Source: Scenedesmus sp. ARA3 (lineage: Eukaryota > Chlorophyta > Chlorophyceae > Sphaeropleales > Scenedesmaceae). From it: DNA of 64,000 nt. The stretch covers positions 1-64,000 of the forward strand of contig RWJK01000113.1 of NCBI GenBank assembly GCA_004335835.1. Reading direction: 5' to 3'. The translations under genes were made by a program, and so were the position numbers. Under the pieces are notes generated by a model. The model saw only the letters and a program-made list of their open reading frames with translations, did no database searches and was not told where the DNA came from. How positions within the stretch are numbered: position 1 is the first letter of the stretch; every line of letters begins with the position of its first letter. Shown here in pieces: positions 25,941-53,816 of the stretch.

Positions 25941-26102
25941 TCACTGCTTCTAAAGGTTTTGTGTGTGCCTGGGTAATCGTTATAGGAGTTCGTAACTGAT
26001 CTACATTGTATCAGGCTGTTGTGCCTTGCTCGTGCCCAGGGGAACGCTCAGAGTGTTTACTACTACCTGATAAAACAAACGAGCGCGGGCGTCTAAGCAA
26101 GC

Positions 26103-34427
<8,325 letters not shown>

Positions 34428-34514
34428 TGCGGCGCAGCAGCTGGTGCGGCCGGCGGCGGCACGTACTACTGCTGGGACTGCAAACGCCGCTGTCGTGGCA
34501 GGGCCAATGTGTGG

Positions 34515-34563
34515 CGGCATCGTGTACCACTGCTAGCGCGGCGCAGCAGCCGGTGCGGCAGGC
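34515..34563 (+). repeat. Copy of the MCM2 stop region
   Basis: About 49 bases with GCATCGTGTACCACTGCTAG and the following 3' UTR repeat 34403-34452. The duplication spans a stop codon rather than a splice site, so the process is not confined to introns. Confidence 0.85.
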
Positions 34564-35612
34564 TTTCAGCGATGCACATTAGATCACGTACAGGCAGACA
34601 ATGTGCTGCGAGCATGCATGGAGCTGGTGCATTATGGCTGGGTGCATATGCATGAGATGGATATGCAGTGACTCGCCCCTTGCAGCTTGTGCTGCTGCTG
34701 CTGCTGTCGCACTGTTGCTCGGGTGCAGCTGTATATGTTGGGTGGTGTTTTCCGAGTACGTTGTGTGCAAGAGCACTTTAGGAACATACAGTGATGCAGC
34801 TGCCGCTCGGCATGAATATGCCCGTGGTTGAAATTTTGGTGCTGATGTTTGGTGGCATAGTCGAATGGCACCGTTACAGCAGGCCTTGGGTGTGCCGCAC
34901 GCAACACTGCCACTATACTGTCAGTGTGTTGTCATGTGCTCGAAAAGCGCGCTGATCTTGTCGTTGAATGGTTGTATCAGGCACAGAGTGCTGGCTGCAA
35001 ACTATGGGGTTTGTGGACACTCCTTGTGGTTCCACCCACTCTGGCACGGTGCCAGAGGTGTTACACTGCTATGTAACAAGGACCCTGGACCGTGGTACAT
35101 GAGTGTTGCTAACAAATGTCATGGTTACTGCACTATCACTCACTGTGATCTGATGATTGGCTGGGCTCCTGCTTGGGTCAATAATTCTTCTGTGCGGCCG
35201 TGGGGACCGTGATGAGGCAGAGCTGGGCAGTCAACATGGGGGAAAGCTTTAAGTTGATACATGCATACACTGGCAGCCCTGCCAGAAGGCAAGCCGGTGA
35301 AAGCTGTGGCTGTTTGGGCGGGAACGCATGCTGCTGCAGCTGCTGCTACAGCCAGGCCGGTACGGCCAAAGTCACTGACACGTCCTGACACTTCCAGCCA
35401 AAGCCGAAGTCAGCTGTGATCGTTTTATAGCTGCAGTAAAAAGGGCGGAATCAGGGTTCTCAGCCCCGTCACACAGCAAACAACGCCAGGAGCGCGAGTT
35501 CACTACTACAGTCACTCCTGCGTGTATTGAGCGCGGTGACATGCTTCCCACTCTCGAACGTCTATAATCAAACAACTGATAGGCTTCATGTGTTCTGTGG
35601 TCGCTGGATGCC
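34564..35612. other. Intergenic, MCM2 3' flank and channel-gene promoter side
   Basis: About 1 kb with no supported gene. TGTAA occurs near 35073. The stretch includes a small CTG patch near 34690. Confidence 0.4.
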
Positions 35613-43455
<7,843 letters not shown>

Positions 43456-44961
43456 CAGCACAGTGTGCAGCGGGTTGTTAATACCACGACACTGCGACTT
43501 GTCAGGAGGTACTGCCATTGTGGCGTGAGCTTTTGGCATCATTCACTTGGTCATTGCTTGCTGTCAGGGTCTGGGAACGGTTGGCTGGGGTGTGAGGACG
43601 CTGCTGGTAGATGCTGGTGTGTCTTTAGCAGTGTTGGCACTTATGCATGAACGCAGTGTTACAGTAGTGTTACAGCAGTGTTGCAGGAGTGCTGGATTTC
43701 CGTGTCTGGACAAGGGCTGATGAGATGGTACTGTGCATGGGTGTTTAGTGCAACGCTGTCATGTGTGAGGGATGCAGTTGCATACAGTGCTGTATGGTTA
43801 ATCACATGATGTGGGAACTGTGTGTGCGGCTGCTGTGCATGCAATGTGCCTAGTCACTGGTGCACCCAAATGCTGCATAGTACAATGCAACATGCATCAT
43901 TAGAATAAGTCGCGGGGTCAACCAGCAGTTGCAATTCCATGCTTGCGCTCACCCGCACCTAAGTGGCAGCACACGTGTGTTCCTGGCAAATCAGCACACC
44001 CATTCCACATGCGCGACTTTGAGTGTCAATGAAGTGAGGGTGTGTTGCCGCCCCTTGGCAGGCAAAGATGGCTGTGCAAGTGTTGGCGCAGATTGCAACC
44101 CAACCAGATGACAAACCTTACCGAAGCTAGCATTGGCTTTGTTGGGTCACCAAGGGGGATTGCCAAGCATCAGCTTTGCAGTTTGCATGCCTGTTAGCAG
44201 CAGATGGATGGCTTTTCTGTAGGATTTGTTGCATGTGTTTTTTGGTGGTGGCAGCTTGGAGCATCATCAGCGTGCCATGTGGGCAAGAGCCTAGGCCCTA
44301 GGCCCCTCGGGTATTTGTTTACCACCACACAGGAGCCTTTGGGCAGGGGGTCTTCTGGACCAGCATTGCTTGCAGGTGAACGGTTAACCACAACCGGTTG
44401 TGCACTCACCATGCCTACAACGTTCATTTTACATGTCAGGCTCACATGCTGCCAGCAGTGCCACTGCAGCCGCACTGCAGCACTGAATCATCGACCAGGC
44501 TAGGCGTCTGCCCCAGTGCTGGAGAGTCTCAGCTGCCACGCAGCAGCATTGCAGCAGGTCAGCTGCACAGCTGGCAACACCTGCAAGCCTCTGCACTGTG
44601 GCACTGTTGAGAGTTTTGGTGCGGGCAGTACTATTACAGATGATCTGTATGACAGTATCTGTCACAGATAATTGGAGTCCAAGGCTCTTGGTGTATTGCA
44701 CCAGATGCACATGCAGCTGCGTGGGCGAGGTTTGTTACGGTGTTCAGCTTGTTCGGCTGCAGGTTCCAGGCGCAGCTGTGCGTGTGCGCGGTAACTGCTG
44801 AACCAGACAGAATGGGGTCCAGAGATGACTCAGCCTGTGTTTTACCAACGAATCGGGTCATCACTGCCCCGTTGGCACATACACGGAAGGCACTCAACAA
44901 TGGATCTCAAGAGCCATTTGTAAAATAAATCCATCAGAAGTCAACCGAACACGCACACACC
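43456..44961. other. Intergenic, channel gene to retropepsin gene
   Basis: 1.5 kb with no supported gene. It should hold the channel 3' UTR and the next promoter. GTGTTACAGTAGTGTTACAG near 43660 is a short tandem repeat. Confidence 0.4.
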
Positions 44962-47900
44962 ATGCAGTGTCGTTCTTTGCAGTGCCGGGCCCAGCTTAGC
45001 GATGGCAGCACCACCACGCGGCTGCAACTGTCAAGAAGAGCAGCAATATTGTCAATACCCTCTGTAGTGGCGTTGACAGGAGCTCGGTCTCCCGCAAAGG
45101 CTGGGACAGGCACAGTAGCACCTGCAGGGGTGGTGCCCCTTGCTGATGTTCCTATGCGCAGGTGAGCATCGATGCACCGTGTGCCAAACCTCAAAACAAC
45201 GTGTTTAGTTTTTGGCTCCGCAACTGTGATGTGACCGGCACGCAGCAGCAGGCCAACTAAGTATCCTTGCACTTCAGGCCAGCACCAGCATGTTCCTGCA
45301 GGATGGAACACACAAAACACAGTAGAAGCCTTGATCAGTGCCAACAATGTGTTCACGTATGAGCAATCTATTTCAAACACGTCAACTTAGGCAGTATAAG
45401 ACACGACGCTGTTAGCAAGGGCTGGCAGCTGCAGACAGCTACTTCATCCTGCTGCCCGCGGGAACAACAGTGCATATGCTGCCTACTGTTGCTGCTGCTG
45501 CTGCTGCTAGAATTAAACTGCCAAGAGGTGGTGTGGGGAGGGACTATGTCTTGGTGCAGTTGAAGATCAACGGTGAGTGTGCGGTCTTGAACAGGATGGG
45601 ACAGTTCACATGTCGGAATCCGCTTGCTTTTCTGTCGCAGCACAGTGGCAGATGCAGACTAGACGAGCACCTTGTTACTGCCCAAGGTTCTGATGTTGAG
45701 CTGTTGCTATTGGCCCAGCTTGAAGCAACAGCCAACATGCAGCTGCCAGCTGCCCAGGCTGTTCCAGCTGGCTGTACCACCAGGTACCAAACAACTCAGC
45801 GACTGCAACACCCTTTGTAACACCCTCTCCAGCATATGTTTGAACTCTGCCAATCATGCCAGGTGATGGACCATATGACTTCATGCTTGACAGCGGCCTC
45901 ACTGCGGAGCTTATCACGCCGGAGCTGCGGCAGCACCTGGGCATTCGCGGCAGCAAGGGCAAGGTGGCTGGGCTGGCAGCGGGCGGCTCTTCGGCTGCAG
46001 GAGACCTGGTGAGGCGTCACTCTCTGTTTCAATCATTCTTCACGCGAAAATCTAGCTGTTAGTACTGTTGATGACAGCTGAATGGTGTGGATGTGCAGAA
46101 TGTTGCTGCTGCGGCGGCTCGGCTGGTTAAGGCAGCCAGCAGTGATACGTGGTGGTGTTGATATTCATGTCAGCAGCAATGCGGGGCAGATGAGGCTTGC
46201 TGCAGGGCAACATGCGTGACGTGCAGGTGGTGTGTTGCTCGCTTGCCTGTGGGCTGGCAGCGGGCAGCGCCTCAGCTGCAGGAGACCTTGTGAGCCGTCC
46301 TCGTGTTGCTGTTTTCTTCCTTGCGATGTTGTGCTGCAGCTGCATCATGTCGTGGCTCATGCTTTGGGGCTCATGCCGTGCGTCGCACACTGTTTAACAT
46401 GGTGCCAGCACCTAAATGCAACTGCCCTCTCTTTACTTTCCTCAGGCAGGACAGGTAGAGGGTGTGGAGCCCAGGGGCGCCGCCACTGGCCACACACACC
46501 CTCTCTACTTTAACTTACCCAGGAGCTGCAGAGCTGCCTGGGTAGTCACTCACTCACTCACTCCTCAGGCAGGTGCAGCAGAAAGGAGCCAGCCTCTGCT
46601 GTGGCGACTTCCCGGGCCTGCGCGGCTCAGCAGCAGAGCTGCCACTCCCTCATTCGTTACACTGCTTCTGCCTGCAATAAGTATGATATCAATTTATGAT
46701 ATAATATCATGAATATAGTGCATCTGCCTGCATTATTACTAACACGCAGGTGCAGCTGAAAGGAGCCAGCCTCTGCTGTGGCGACTTCCCAGGCCTGCGC
46801 GGCTCAGCAGCAGAGCTGCCACTCCCTCCCATGAATGCAGTCGTACTGGACTTCCCCCAGGCACACCTAGACCCTGAGCATGACCCTGTGGAGGGCATGC
46901 TAGGCATGGAAGTGCTGCAGCTTTTTGACACAGACCTGGACTTTGACAGGAGCAGGGTGCGGCTGTGGCAGCCTGGGGCCGTGGGGGCGCTGGCTGAGCA
47001 GCAGGGGCTGGTGGAGGTGCCTGCAGCAGTGCTGAATGAGACGGGTGAGTGGCGGCGCGGCAGCTGCAGACAGCTATATGCTGCCGTTGGGTCTAACCCT
47101 GTGGGTGCCTGCAGCAGCGCTGAATGAGACGGGTGTGTGGTGGCGCGGCACCTGCAGAGCAGACGGTGGGCTGTTGACATTGGCATTTGTTATGTTGCAA
47201 AGCAGCAGGGGCGTGCAGCGGTGATGGTGCTTGAGCTTGTATGCAAGATGCAGTGACGCCTGCAGCTGTTACATGCTGCTGCTGCACGTTGTGTCTTGTT
47301 ACATGCCAGGCTCACATCGGGCAGCTGCCCCTGCAGTGCGGTGAGCACGCTCTCAGCTGTTGCAGCTCATCTCCAATCTTGTATGCATACACTGCACATT
47401 GGTATGCATCCATTGCCACACTTAGTCGCCTTTGAATCTCTGATAACCATATGCTTGCTGTGCCGCTGGCCTGGCTTTTTGTGTGGCAACACATGCGCAG
47501 GTGTACTAGGCATCCGCATCACCAGCAGAGATGCCGCCTCCCCGCAGCCCTGCGTGGGCATTGTCGATTGCGGCGCATCCTTCTCTGCAGTCAACTGGGC
47601 TGCCGCACGGCTGCTGGGGCTGACAGATGCAGCTGGCAACTTGAGGGGAAAGAAGGGGCCCGATATTTTGAGCCTGGGCGTGGATGGGCGGCCAGTGCCC
47701 TACCCCACCACCAGCGTTAGCTTCTCCTTTGCAGGTACGAGTTGTTGCTTGCAAGTTTGATGCCTGGTTGCTTGCAGCGGCTGTCAACAGCATTGGCGCG
47801 CACAACTCCGCTGCACAGAGGCTCCTGAACTGTTGCTTGCGTTGATCGTTTGCAGCTCGGTTGTCTGGACATTGGGGCCTGGCTGCGGCTTGTGTTGCAA

Positions 47901-48238
47901 GGCCGCGTCAGCTGTAGCTGGTTACATCCCTGTCAGCCCCTCACTGCATATGTGCTGCTGTCTGCACTGCCTTCTGCTGAGCAGGCAACCCACTGAAAGA
48001 CCCCCGCACTGGCCAGCTGTCTTTTGAGCCTCCCCCGCGTGGCTTCAAGCCATGGGCTCCCGTGATGGCAGCAGTAGGGGACCTCCCGGTGTTCAGCCAG
48101 CTGCTGGGAGATGGCCGCACCCCATTCACTGGGCCTGCAGCATTGATAGGGCTGGATGTGTGGGGGCAGCGGCGCACAGTGATTGAGGCCGGCAGGCAGA
48201 GCGGCCGCACGCGGCGGCTGTTTGTGGCGGGCAAGTGA
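44962..48238 (+). CDS. Two-lobed retropepsin-like aspartic protease family protein, lumen-type leader
   Basis: Exons 44962-45161, 45511-45572, 45863-46008, 46750-47044, 47501-47734 and 47985-48238 close in phase for 396 residues. Residues 1-50 look like a plastid leader with a twin-Arg signal (SRRAAILSIPSVVALTG) and a signal-peptidase-like end at SPAKAG, so Tat-dependent thylakoid-lumen targeting is likely. Lobe 1 has the motif YDFMLDSGLTAELIT; lobe 2 has VGIVDCGASFSAVNW. Each carries the retropepsin Asp (D-S/C-G) in a hydrophobic setting, so the two lobes could form one active site within one chain. Between them are HDPVEGMLGMEVLQLFD and FDRSRVRLW, as in plant plastid homologues. DCG instead of DTG/DSG in lobe 2 raises doubt about catalysis. 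A tiny exon near 46451 (AGQ) is possible but not needed. Confidence 0.82.
46249..46302 (+). repeat. Copy of the 3' edge of the retropepsin exon ending at 46008
   Basis: GGGCTGGCAGCGGGCAGCGC through GCAGGAGACCTTGTGAGC repeats the exon end and donor, about 290 bases downstream. Confidence 0.85.
46570..46651 (+). repeat. Near-perfect copy of the 5' edge of the retropepsin exon at 46750
   Basis: Eighty bases beginning AGGTGCAGCAGAAAGGAGCC match 46748-46827 with two differences. The acceptor is intact, and the frame is open and in the same phase. The high identity suggests a recent duplication or conversion. AT-rich DNA (TATGATATAATATCATGAAT region) lies between the copies. Confidence 0.93.
47106..47160 (+). 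repeat. Copy of the 3' edge of the retropepsin exon ending at 47044
   Basis: GCAGCAGCGCTGAATGAGAC then GGGTGTGTGGTGGCGCGGCA repeats the exon end, donor and about 30 intron bases, 84 bases downstream. Confidence 0.9.
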
Positions 48239-51200
48239 AGACGATGATGAGGGTGCCTCAAGTTGAGCTGGTGGTGCATGTTGACAGAGGGGTTTACATT
48301 AGATTTTGAAGCAGGCCGGTGTGCGATGTAAATCCGCAAACGTTGAGACATCAGGGTGGTGAATCCTGCCGCAAATGACGGAATTCGGCAGTGGCGCGAC
48401 AGGGTGAACAGCCTGCAGGATCTTACTGCTCTAGAGCAGCGGCTAAGTAAATAGGTGTAAATAGGTGTGGCAAGTACACAGGCCTAGGGTGGGTGGTAAA
48501 AACGATAGATGCGCGGCAGCTACCTATGTCATTACTGCGTGGCGCGGTCATCTTGAGGCGAGCAGTTAACTGTTACGTTACACAGTGCCGTCACCAGTGC
48601 TGTCACAACCCACACTTTCATGTATCCACACTGACCGTGGACATGGACGAATGTCCATGGATGTATGACATGGATGTAAACATCGCACTAGGTTTTGGGG
48701 ACGCAACCGGCGCATGCTGAGCCATTGGAGGGGCGGTGCCCAAAGATAACACTGTGGCCACATGGCATGGCCCATGGCCGGGCCAAGTGGCGACTGCATT
48801 GCATCTGCATGGCAACTGCATCCAATGATTGATCAGCCCCAGACTCAAGGCTTCATGCAGCCAGTTCCGGTGCACATCACACAAGCCGTGCACAGCCCTG
48901 CAGCGCCTGAACAGACATTGCTGTGCTGCGTGCACGTGCCTCTCGAGCATCAGCCGCATTATTAGCACCCGAACAAGCACAACACACACAATACTCGCGA
49001 TGGTACTAGCACAACGTTACTCAGCACAACGTCACTAATACAATGGTACCAGTAGTGATACAGTGCTGTACCTTGCACACGCGCAGCGGGCCTGGTGCTG
49101 CTGACCACCATGCAGGGCCCCTGATGCAGCACACCCAACAGCCTTGCCAGGACACTGCTCGGCTGAGCCGTGCACGCAGTAGTGCTGCCGCCCGGCTGCT
49201 TGCTTATGCAGAGCCAAGCTCAGGCTTTGGTAGGGCAATTGGCAAGCTGCAACTTGCACTCTGTCAGTTGGCAGCTGTGTAGGCCAGCCGCCAGTGCAGT
49301 GTGCGGGGTGGCTGTGCCATGCATGCAGCTGCTGCAGCCGAGCATCATTGCTGCGTTGGCCTTTAGGCCTCACAGCATGCCATGATTGATTGTATTGCCT
49401 CGCATGCAGCACACAACACACGCTGAGCATCAACATTTTGTATCACGCAACGGTGCCAACACACAGCTGGAGCCCGGCTGTTGATGTGACACATCACGTC
49501 AACGCCTACAGGCTGGACAGATTCTGGACAGATAGGTCGAACAGCACAGGCTTCATGCCTGTGTGTTGCACTGCAAGACAAGCAAGCAAGCCTCCAGGCC
49601 TTTGCCAGCCAGCTGCCAGCAGCCAGCTGCCGCAAGCCAGGCTGGCAATTGCGGTGCTGTGCCATCTGCTGTGGCAATGCCACCTGCTCCAAAAGCAGGG
49701 TTGCAAGCATCTGCAACCAGTGTACCAACAAGTGTACCAGAAAGAATGACACACAAGTTCCTGTCATACTCTCTGGCGGCAAAGTTGCTGCCACACACCA
49801 CAACAGTCCCGGTTTCGGCATTCAGTGCAGCCACTTGCACTTGCAGTGCCCAGCAACATACAGCCACATGCTGCATGCTTGGCATACGCATGGAAGGCAG
49901 CTAGGTGAAAAATGAATGTCGTGTTGTGCAGCATTGCGCTACGCACGGCCGTACAGTTTTGCCACAATACATGAAGCGCAGGCGCACACGCACAGATACT
50001 AGAATCGCACACAAACGCACACAAAGTGGTGGCACGGCAGGGCGCAAGATCAGCACAGCATGCAATGCATGGCGCATGCCGTAAACACCAGGTGACGACA
50101 TGGCAGGACAAGACCACAACCAGCAAGGTTGTTGTGCAATCAGCCAGACAGCAACACACCAAAGATGTACTACTACAATGTTGTATGCCTGCAACTACTA
50201 CAGTGGCACTCGGCACCGGGCAGGACCAATCCGCAGTGCAGCGGGCCAAACAGTACTGGGTGGAAACACTTCCGCTGCTGAAAGCGTCGATCTGATCTGA
50301 TACCTCGGGTCAAGTACTGGCACACGAATCACAGGGCGGCTACAACAAGCTCAAGATACCGAGGCCCCTTCCTTCAGGCGGAGTAACAGCATTGCTGCTT
50401 GGCATAACATAACATACAATGACATAGTAGATTAGTACGGTGGGCATAGCATAGTTTGATACCGTGTATGTGTCAGTTCCCACAGATCTGTTCTGCTAGC
50501 ACAACGCAGGCCAGGTGCAAGCTATGACGACAGTCTGTGATCGAACAAGCACACATCGGCAGGTGGTGCCAGCACGACAGCCAGCACAACAGCCAGCACA
50601 ACAGCCAGCAAACAGAGGCAGGCTCGTCCTGGCTGCAGAGCAGCTTCAATTCAGCACAATGCACAACGCACTCACTGCACCTGGCAAGATCCGATGCCGG
50701 TGCACACAGTGCTTTCAAAAACCTCCACTGATTGACGTACGTAGATTACTACTTGTACCTGTTGCTGACAGTGACAGGGGGAGACGATAGTGAAGAATGT
50801 AGAGACTACAGGCAATGCCTGCAAACGTCAATACTAGTACTACGCAGCACTGACAAGCCACCTCAGATGGACTACATGCGCCAGACCTCAACTCCAAACA
50901 ACATGCGTAACACGTTGCCGTCAACTGCATTCATGCAGGCGCTCAGCAGCAGCAGGTGTCAATTGCCAACCGCCACCACGCGGCCGGGGGTGCAGCACGC
51001 TGCATCCCCGCCACACTGCACACAGTGACAATGGCAGTGTTGGAGCCAGTGAGATCGCCAATGGCGAAACACATTGCCTTGCCCGGTGGCTGTGCCGCTG
51101 CTGCAAGCATGCACAGCATAGCGCAATCAGCGGGCAGCTCCTGTCATACGCCAACAGCTGCAACTCAGCAGCTGCACTCTTACGAAAAGAAGTTCTCAAG

Positions 51201-52704
51201 TCGCGCGAACACTACCCAACAGCAGTGTTTTTGGGCAGCAGTCAGAAGCTCAACAAGCAAGGACACAGTGCATGCTCCAGCTGCTGCTGGAGCAAAAATC
51301 TATCATCACAATCAACTCAACCCTCGTGCCCTACAGTCCTGCCACTCCTCACCGGGCGCTGCTACTGCCACGGCTGCATGCCTACAGTTGCTGCCAGACA
51401 GAGCCATGTAAGGGCAAACAATCATGCCACCCATGTGCCTCAAGACATATATGTCATATATGTCAAACGATACTCTGATGTTGCGCAGTTGCCGCCAGGT
51501 GCCGGAGCCTGAGCATGGTGCGGTCACACTTTTGCACCAAATCCACACACCAAGCAGCCGCACAATATGTGCATGCCTGACACATGTATGTAGACAAAGC
51601 CTGGCAAGCAGCATACACAGCCAGGCCCTCTGCACCCTCATCACATCATGCGATGGTTGGACAAACCGAGTGGAACTCAGCAGTGGTGCAGCGCCGCCCG
51701 CTTCCCGACAGGATCCATGATGCGACTGGCAAGCACTGAGCATGGTGGTGGCATGCTGCTGCAGCGATGCAACTGTGCCACTGCTGGTGTCAGGCGCAGC
51801 GAGTGTCTCCGAGCTACACCACAGAGAGCACAAAGCACATGCCAGCACTTCACACGCTGCTCGAGATGCTGTGTGTGGGCTGACCCGCAAGGTGCCAGAC
51901 TAGCTCCTGTGCAACCTGTTTGTGGCTCAGCACCAGAAGCATTCGACACAGCTCACAGCAAGCAGCTGGAGCTTGCTGTAGCCTGGCCACTTAGCATGCA
52001 CATGCAGTGGGTGACGCGCACATGCTCTGCCACCTCCACCAATTGGGGCCTGCTGAGGAAACAGCAAACCCCTGGAAGGAGTCAGATCAGCATGCTGGGC
52101 TCACTCATTCCCCAACTACCAGCCGCCTCGGAAACGCGAAGGCCGCATCGCGCCAAAGCACGCAGCTGCCTCCTGCCTGTGCTGTGCCGGAACGGCACTG
52201 CGGGCGCTTATTGTGCATTTGCCTCGCTTGCACAGGAGCTGCGCTAAGGCAAGTCCCGCCCATGCATCCATGCCACAACGCACGGCATACACGTGCCGCT
52301 GATGGCCGAACATGCAGCTGCACTCACACCCACACCCACGCTTGCACCATCCCTACCCCAGCCCTGGCGGGATTGCAAAGTGTAAATGCACACACCCAAT
52401 GAGCCCAGTCGCCAGATCCAGCTACTGTGTTGCAAAGCACTAGCTGTGTTTCCCTTGCCCAACCAACAGAGCCACAACTGCCCCACAGCCTCCCTTGCAC
52501 CCTTGCCAGCCATTCCCGCTGCTGGCATCGCCACGGCACCTTGCCAGAGCATCCCTGGAAACCCCAAACCCCAAACGCGGTGCATTGAGCATGACAGCAG
52601 GATGAAGCGCGCATCGCACAGCGCTTGATCGCCTGCTGCTGCCTGTGCGTTTTGTAGGCACCAGCAGCACCCGGAGATGAGGAGGCTTCGACAAACGTGT
52701 GCCA

Positions 52705-52764
<60 letters not shown>

Positions 52765-53816
52765 GCAGCAGCCGGCACAGGCAACTTTCCATTGCACCCA
52801 GAGCCCAGGTGCAGGCCTGCCAGCCGCTTGCCACAAGAACAAAGAACATAACAGCCCGTCAACCCCCAAACTCCTGTCTCAACAGCGCTGGCAAACCACC
52901 TGGGCCCGCAAGGTTGGCTGTGCGCGACACGGTGCGCATGTACAGCCCTTGGATACATGCCAATGCACACTGTGCTTTGCCTCCGGCAGTTGCTAGCCGT
53001 GCAGACCGTTTGCTAGCGTGCAGTTGCTAGCCGTGCAGACTGTTTGACACAGACTACCAAAGCACAGCATGGCATGCATCATTGCTGGGCCCTTATGCCC
53101 TCCCCATGCTGTGTGGATGCACTTTTTTTTTGGAAAGCTGGCCTCGCCACCACACCCCTGAAAGCACCACGTGTGAAAGGACCCCCGGCCCAATGAACTG
53201 CACCTAATGCATGCCTGGCATAGAAGGAGCTGGAGGTGCAGCCTCTCCCCCTCCCACGTCCCACCTCCACCACCCTGTATCACGTTAGATCCATGACAAC
53301 CTCCCCCAGACCCTCCCCTCATCCCGCTGAAAAGTGCTGCTAAACAATGCCTGAAACCAGTTGTTCGAACTGGCGCAACTGCTGCAGCGCAGATGCACCA
53401 ATAAAGAATGCAGTGACAGCGCAGTGCAGCACCCAGGCGCACCAGCACAGAGGGCTGGACCTGCAGGCTGCCTGAGAAGATTTGAGCCATGCCGACGGCA
53501 ATAGAAACACCGTGAACAACAACAGTACAAACAGGGTCCGCAGTGGCACACAAGCACATCTACTTTGTGTTGAGGCAGCAATGCCCGGACAGCCGATCGA
53601 TCCATCGCAACCTAGTCAACCTATTCAACCCCACGCAAGTGCTTGAATATGTAACAGATGACGCAACTTTGACCAACGCATGCACGCATGCCAGCAACAA
53701 CCAAAAAGAATACAAGCCGTGGTTCGCATGCTCAGTTCTGCGCTGCAGCGCACATGTGCCGGTGATCTTAGACCAGCAAGAATTGAGTGCTGCAGTGCCC
53801 TTTGCTCAACCGGCGA
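48239..53816. other. Long unassigned region
   Basis: This 5.6 kb has no gene that I can build. Protein-like minus-strand pieces occur near 51105-50995 (KAMCFAIGDLTGSNTAIVTV) and 49860-49600 (VVVCGSNFAAREYDRNLCVI), but neither could be joined to anything or recognised. ORFs of about 190-200 residues at 51312-51890 (-) and 51648-52247 (+) look like chance. A 12-base tandem repeat (AACAGCCAGCAC type) lies at 50570-50613. The end should contain the 3' UTR of the hnRNP-like gene. Confidence 0.35.
52706..52761 (+). repeat. (CA)28 microsatellite
   Basis: Twenty-eight uninterrupted CA units. It is the only long dinucleotide repeat in the window, where CAG/CTG otherwise dominates. Confidence 0.95.

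Larger units (their letters stand above)
22723..26102. other. Intergenic region with possible decayed coding DNA
   Basis: This 3.4 kb before MCM2 holds no gene that I can complete. The minus strand between about 25940 and 25008 has several open frames in different phases with protein-like composition, for example MLFVCDWDHAHHWDGFTAAK near 25770. They could be a broken gene or old transposon. The second copy of the 32-base repeat is at 24843-24874. A run of G lies near 23870. Confidence 0.35.

Noticed and set aside
47313..47343. Possible retropepsin exon AHIGQLPLQC
   Set aside because: It has good splice-like borders but shifts the frame into the exon at 47501. Joining 47044 to 47501 closes cleanly.
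50830..50945. Minus-strand NAVDGNVLRMLFGVEVW, recalling the VDGNV motif of MutY glycosylases
   Set aside because: No helix-hairpin-helix, catalytic Asp context or iron-sulfur Cys pattern is found nearby, so the match is taken as chance.
51312..52247. Overlapping ORFs of about 190-200 residues on both strands
   Set aside because: Cys/His/Ser-rich chance composition, no domain and no splice logic. One cannot be favoured over the other.
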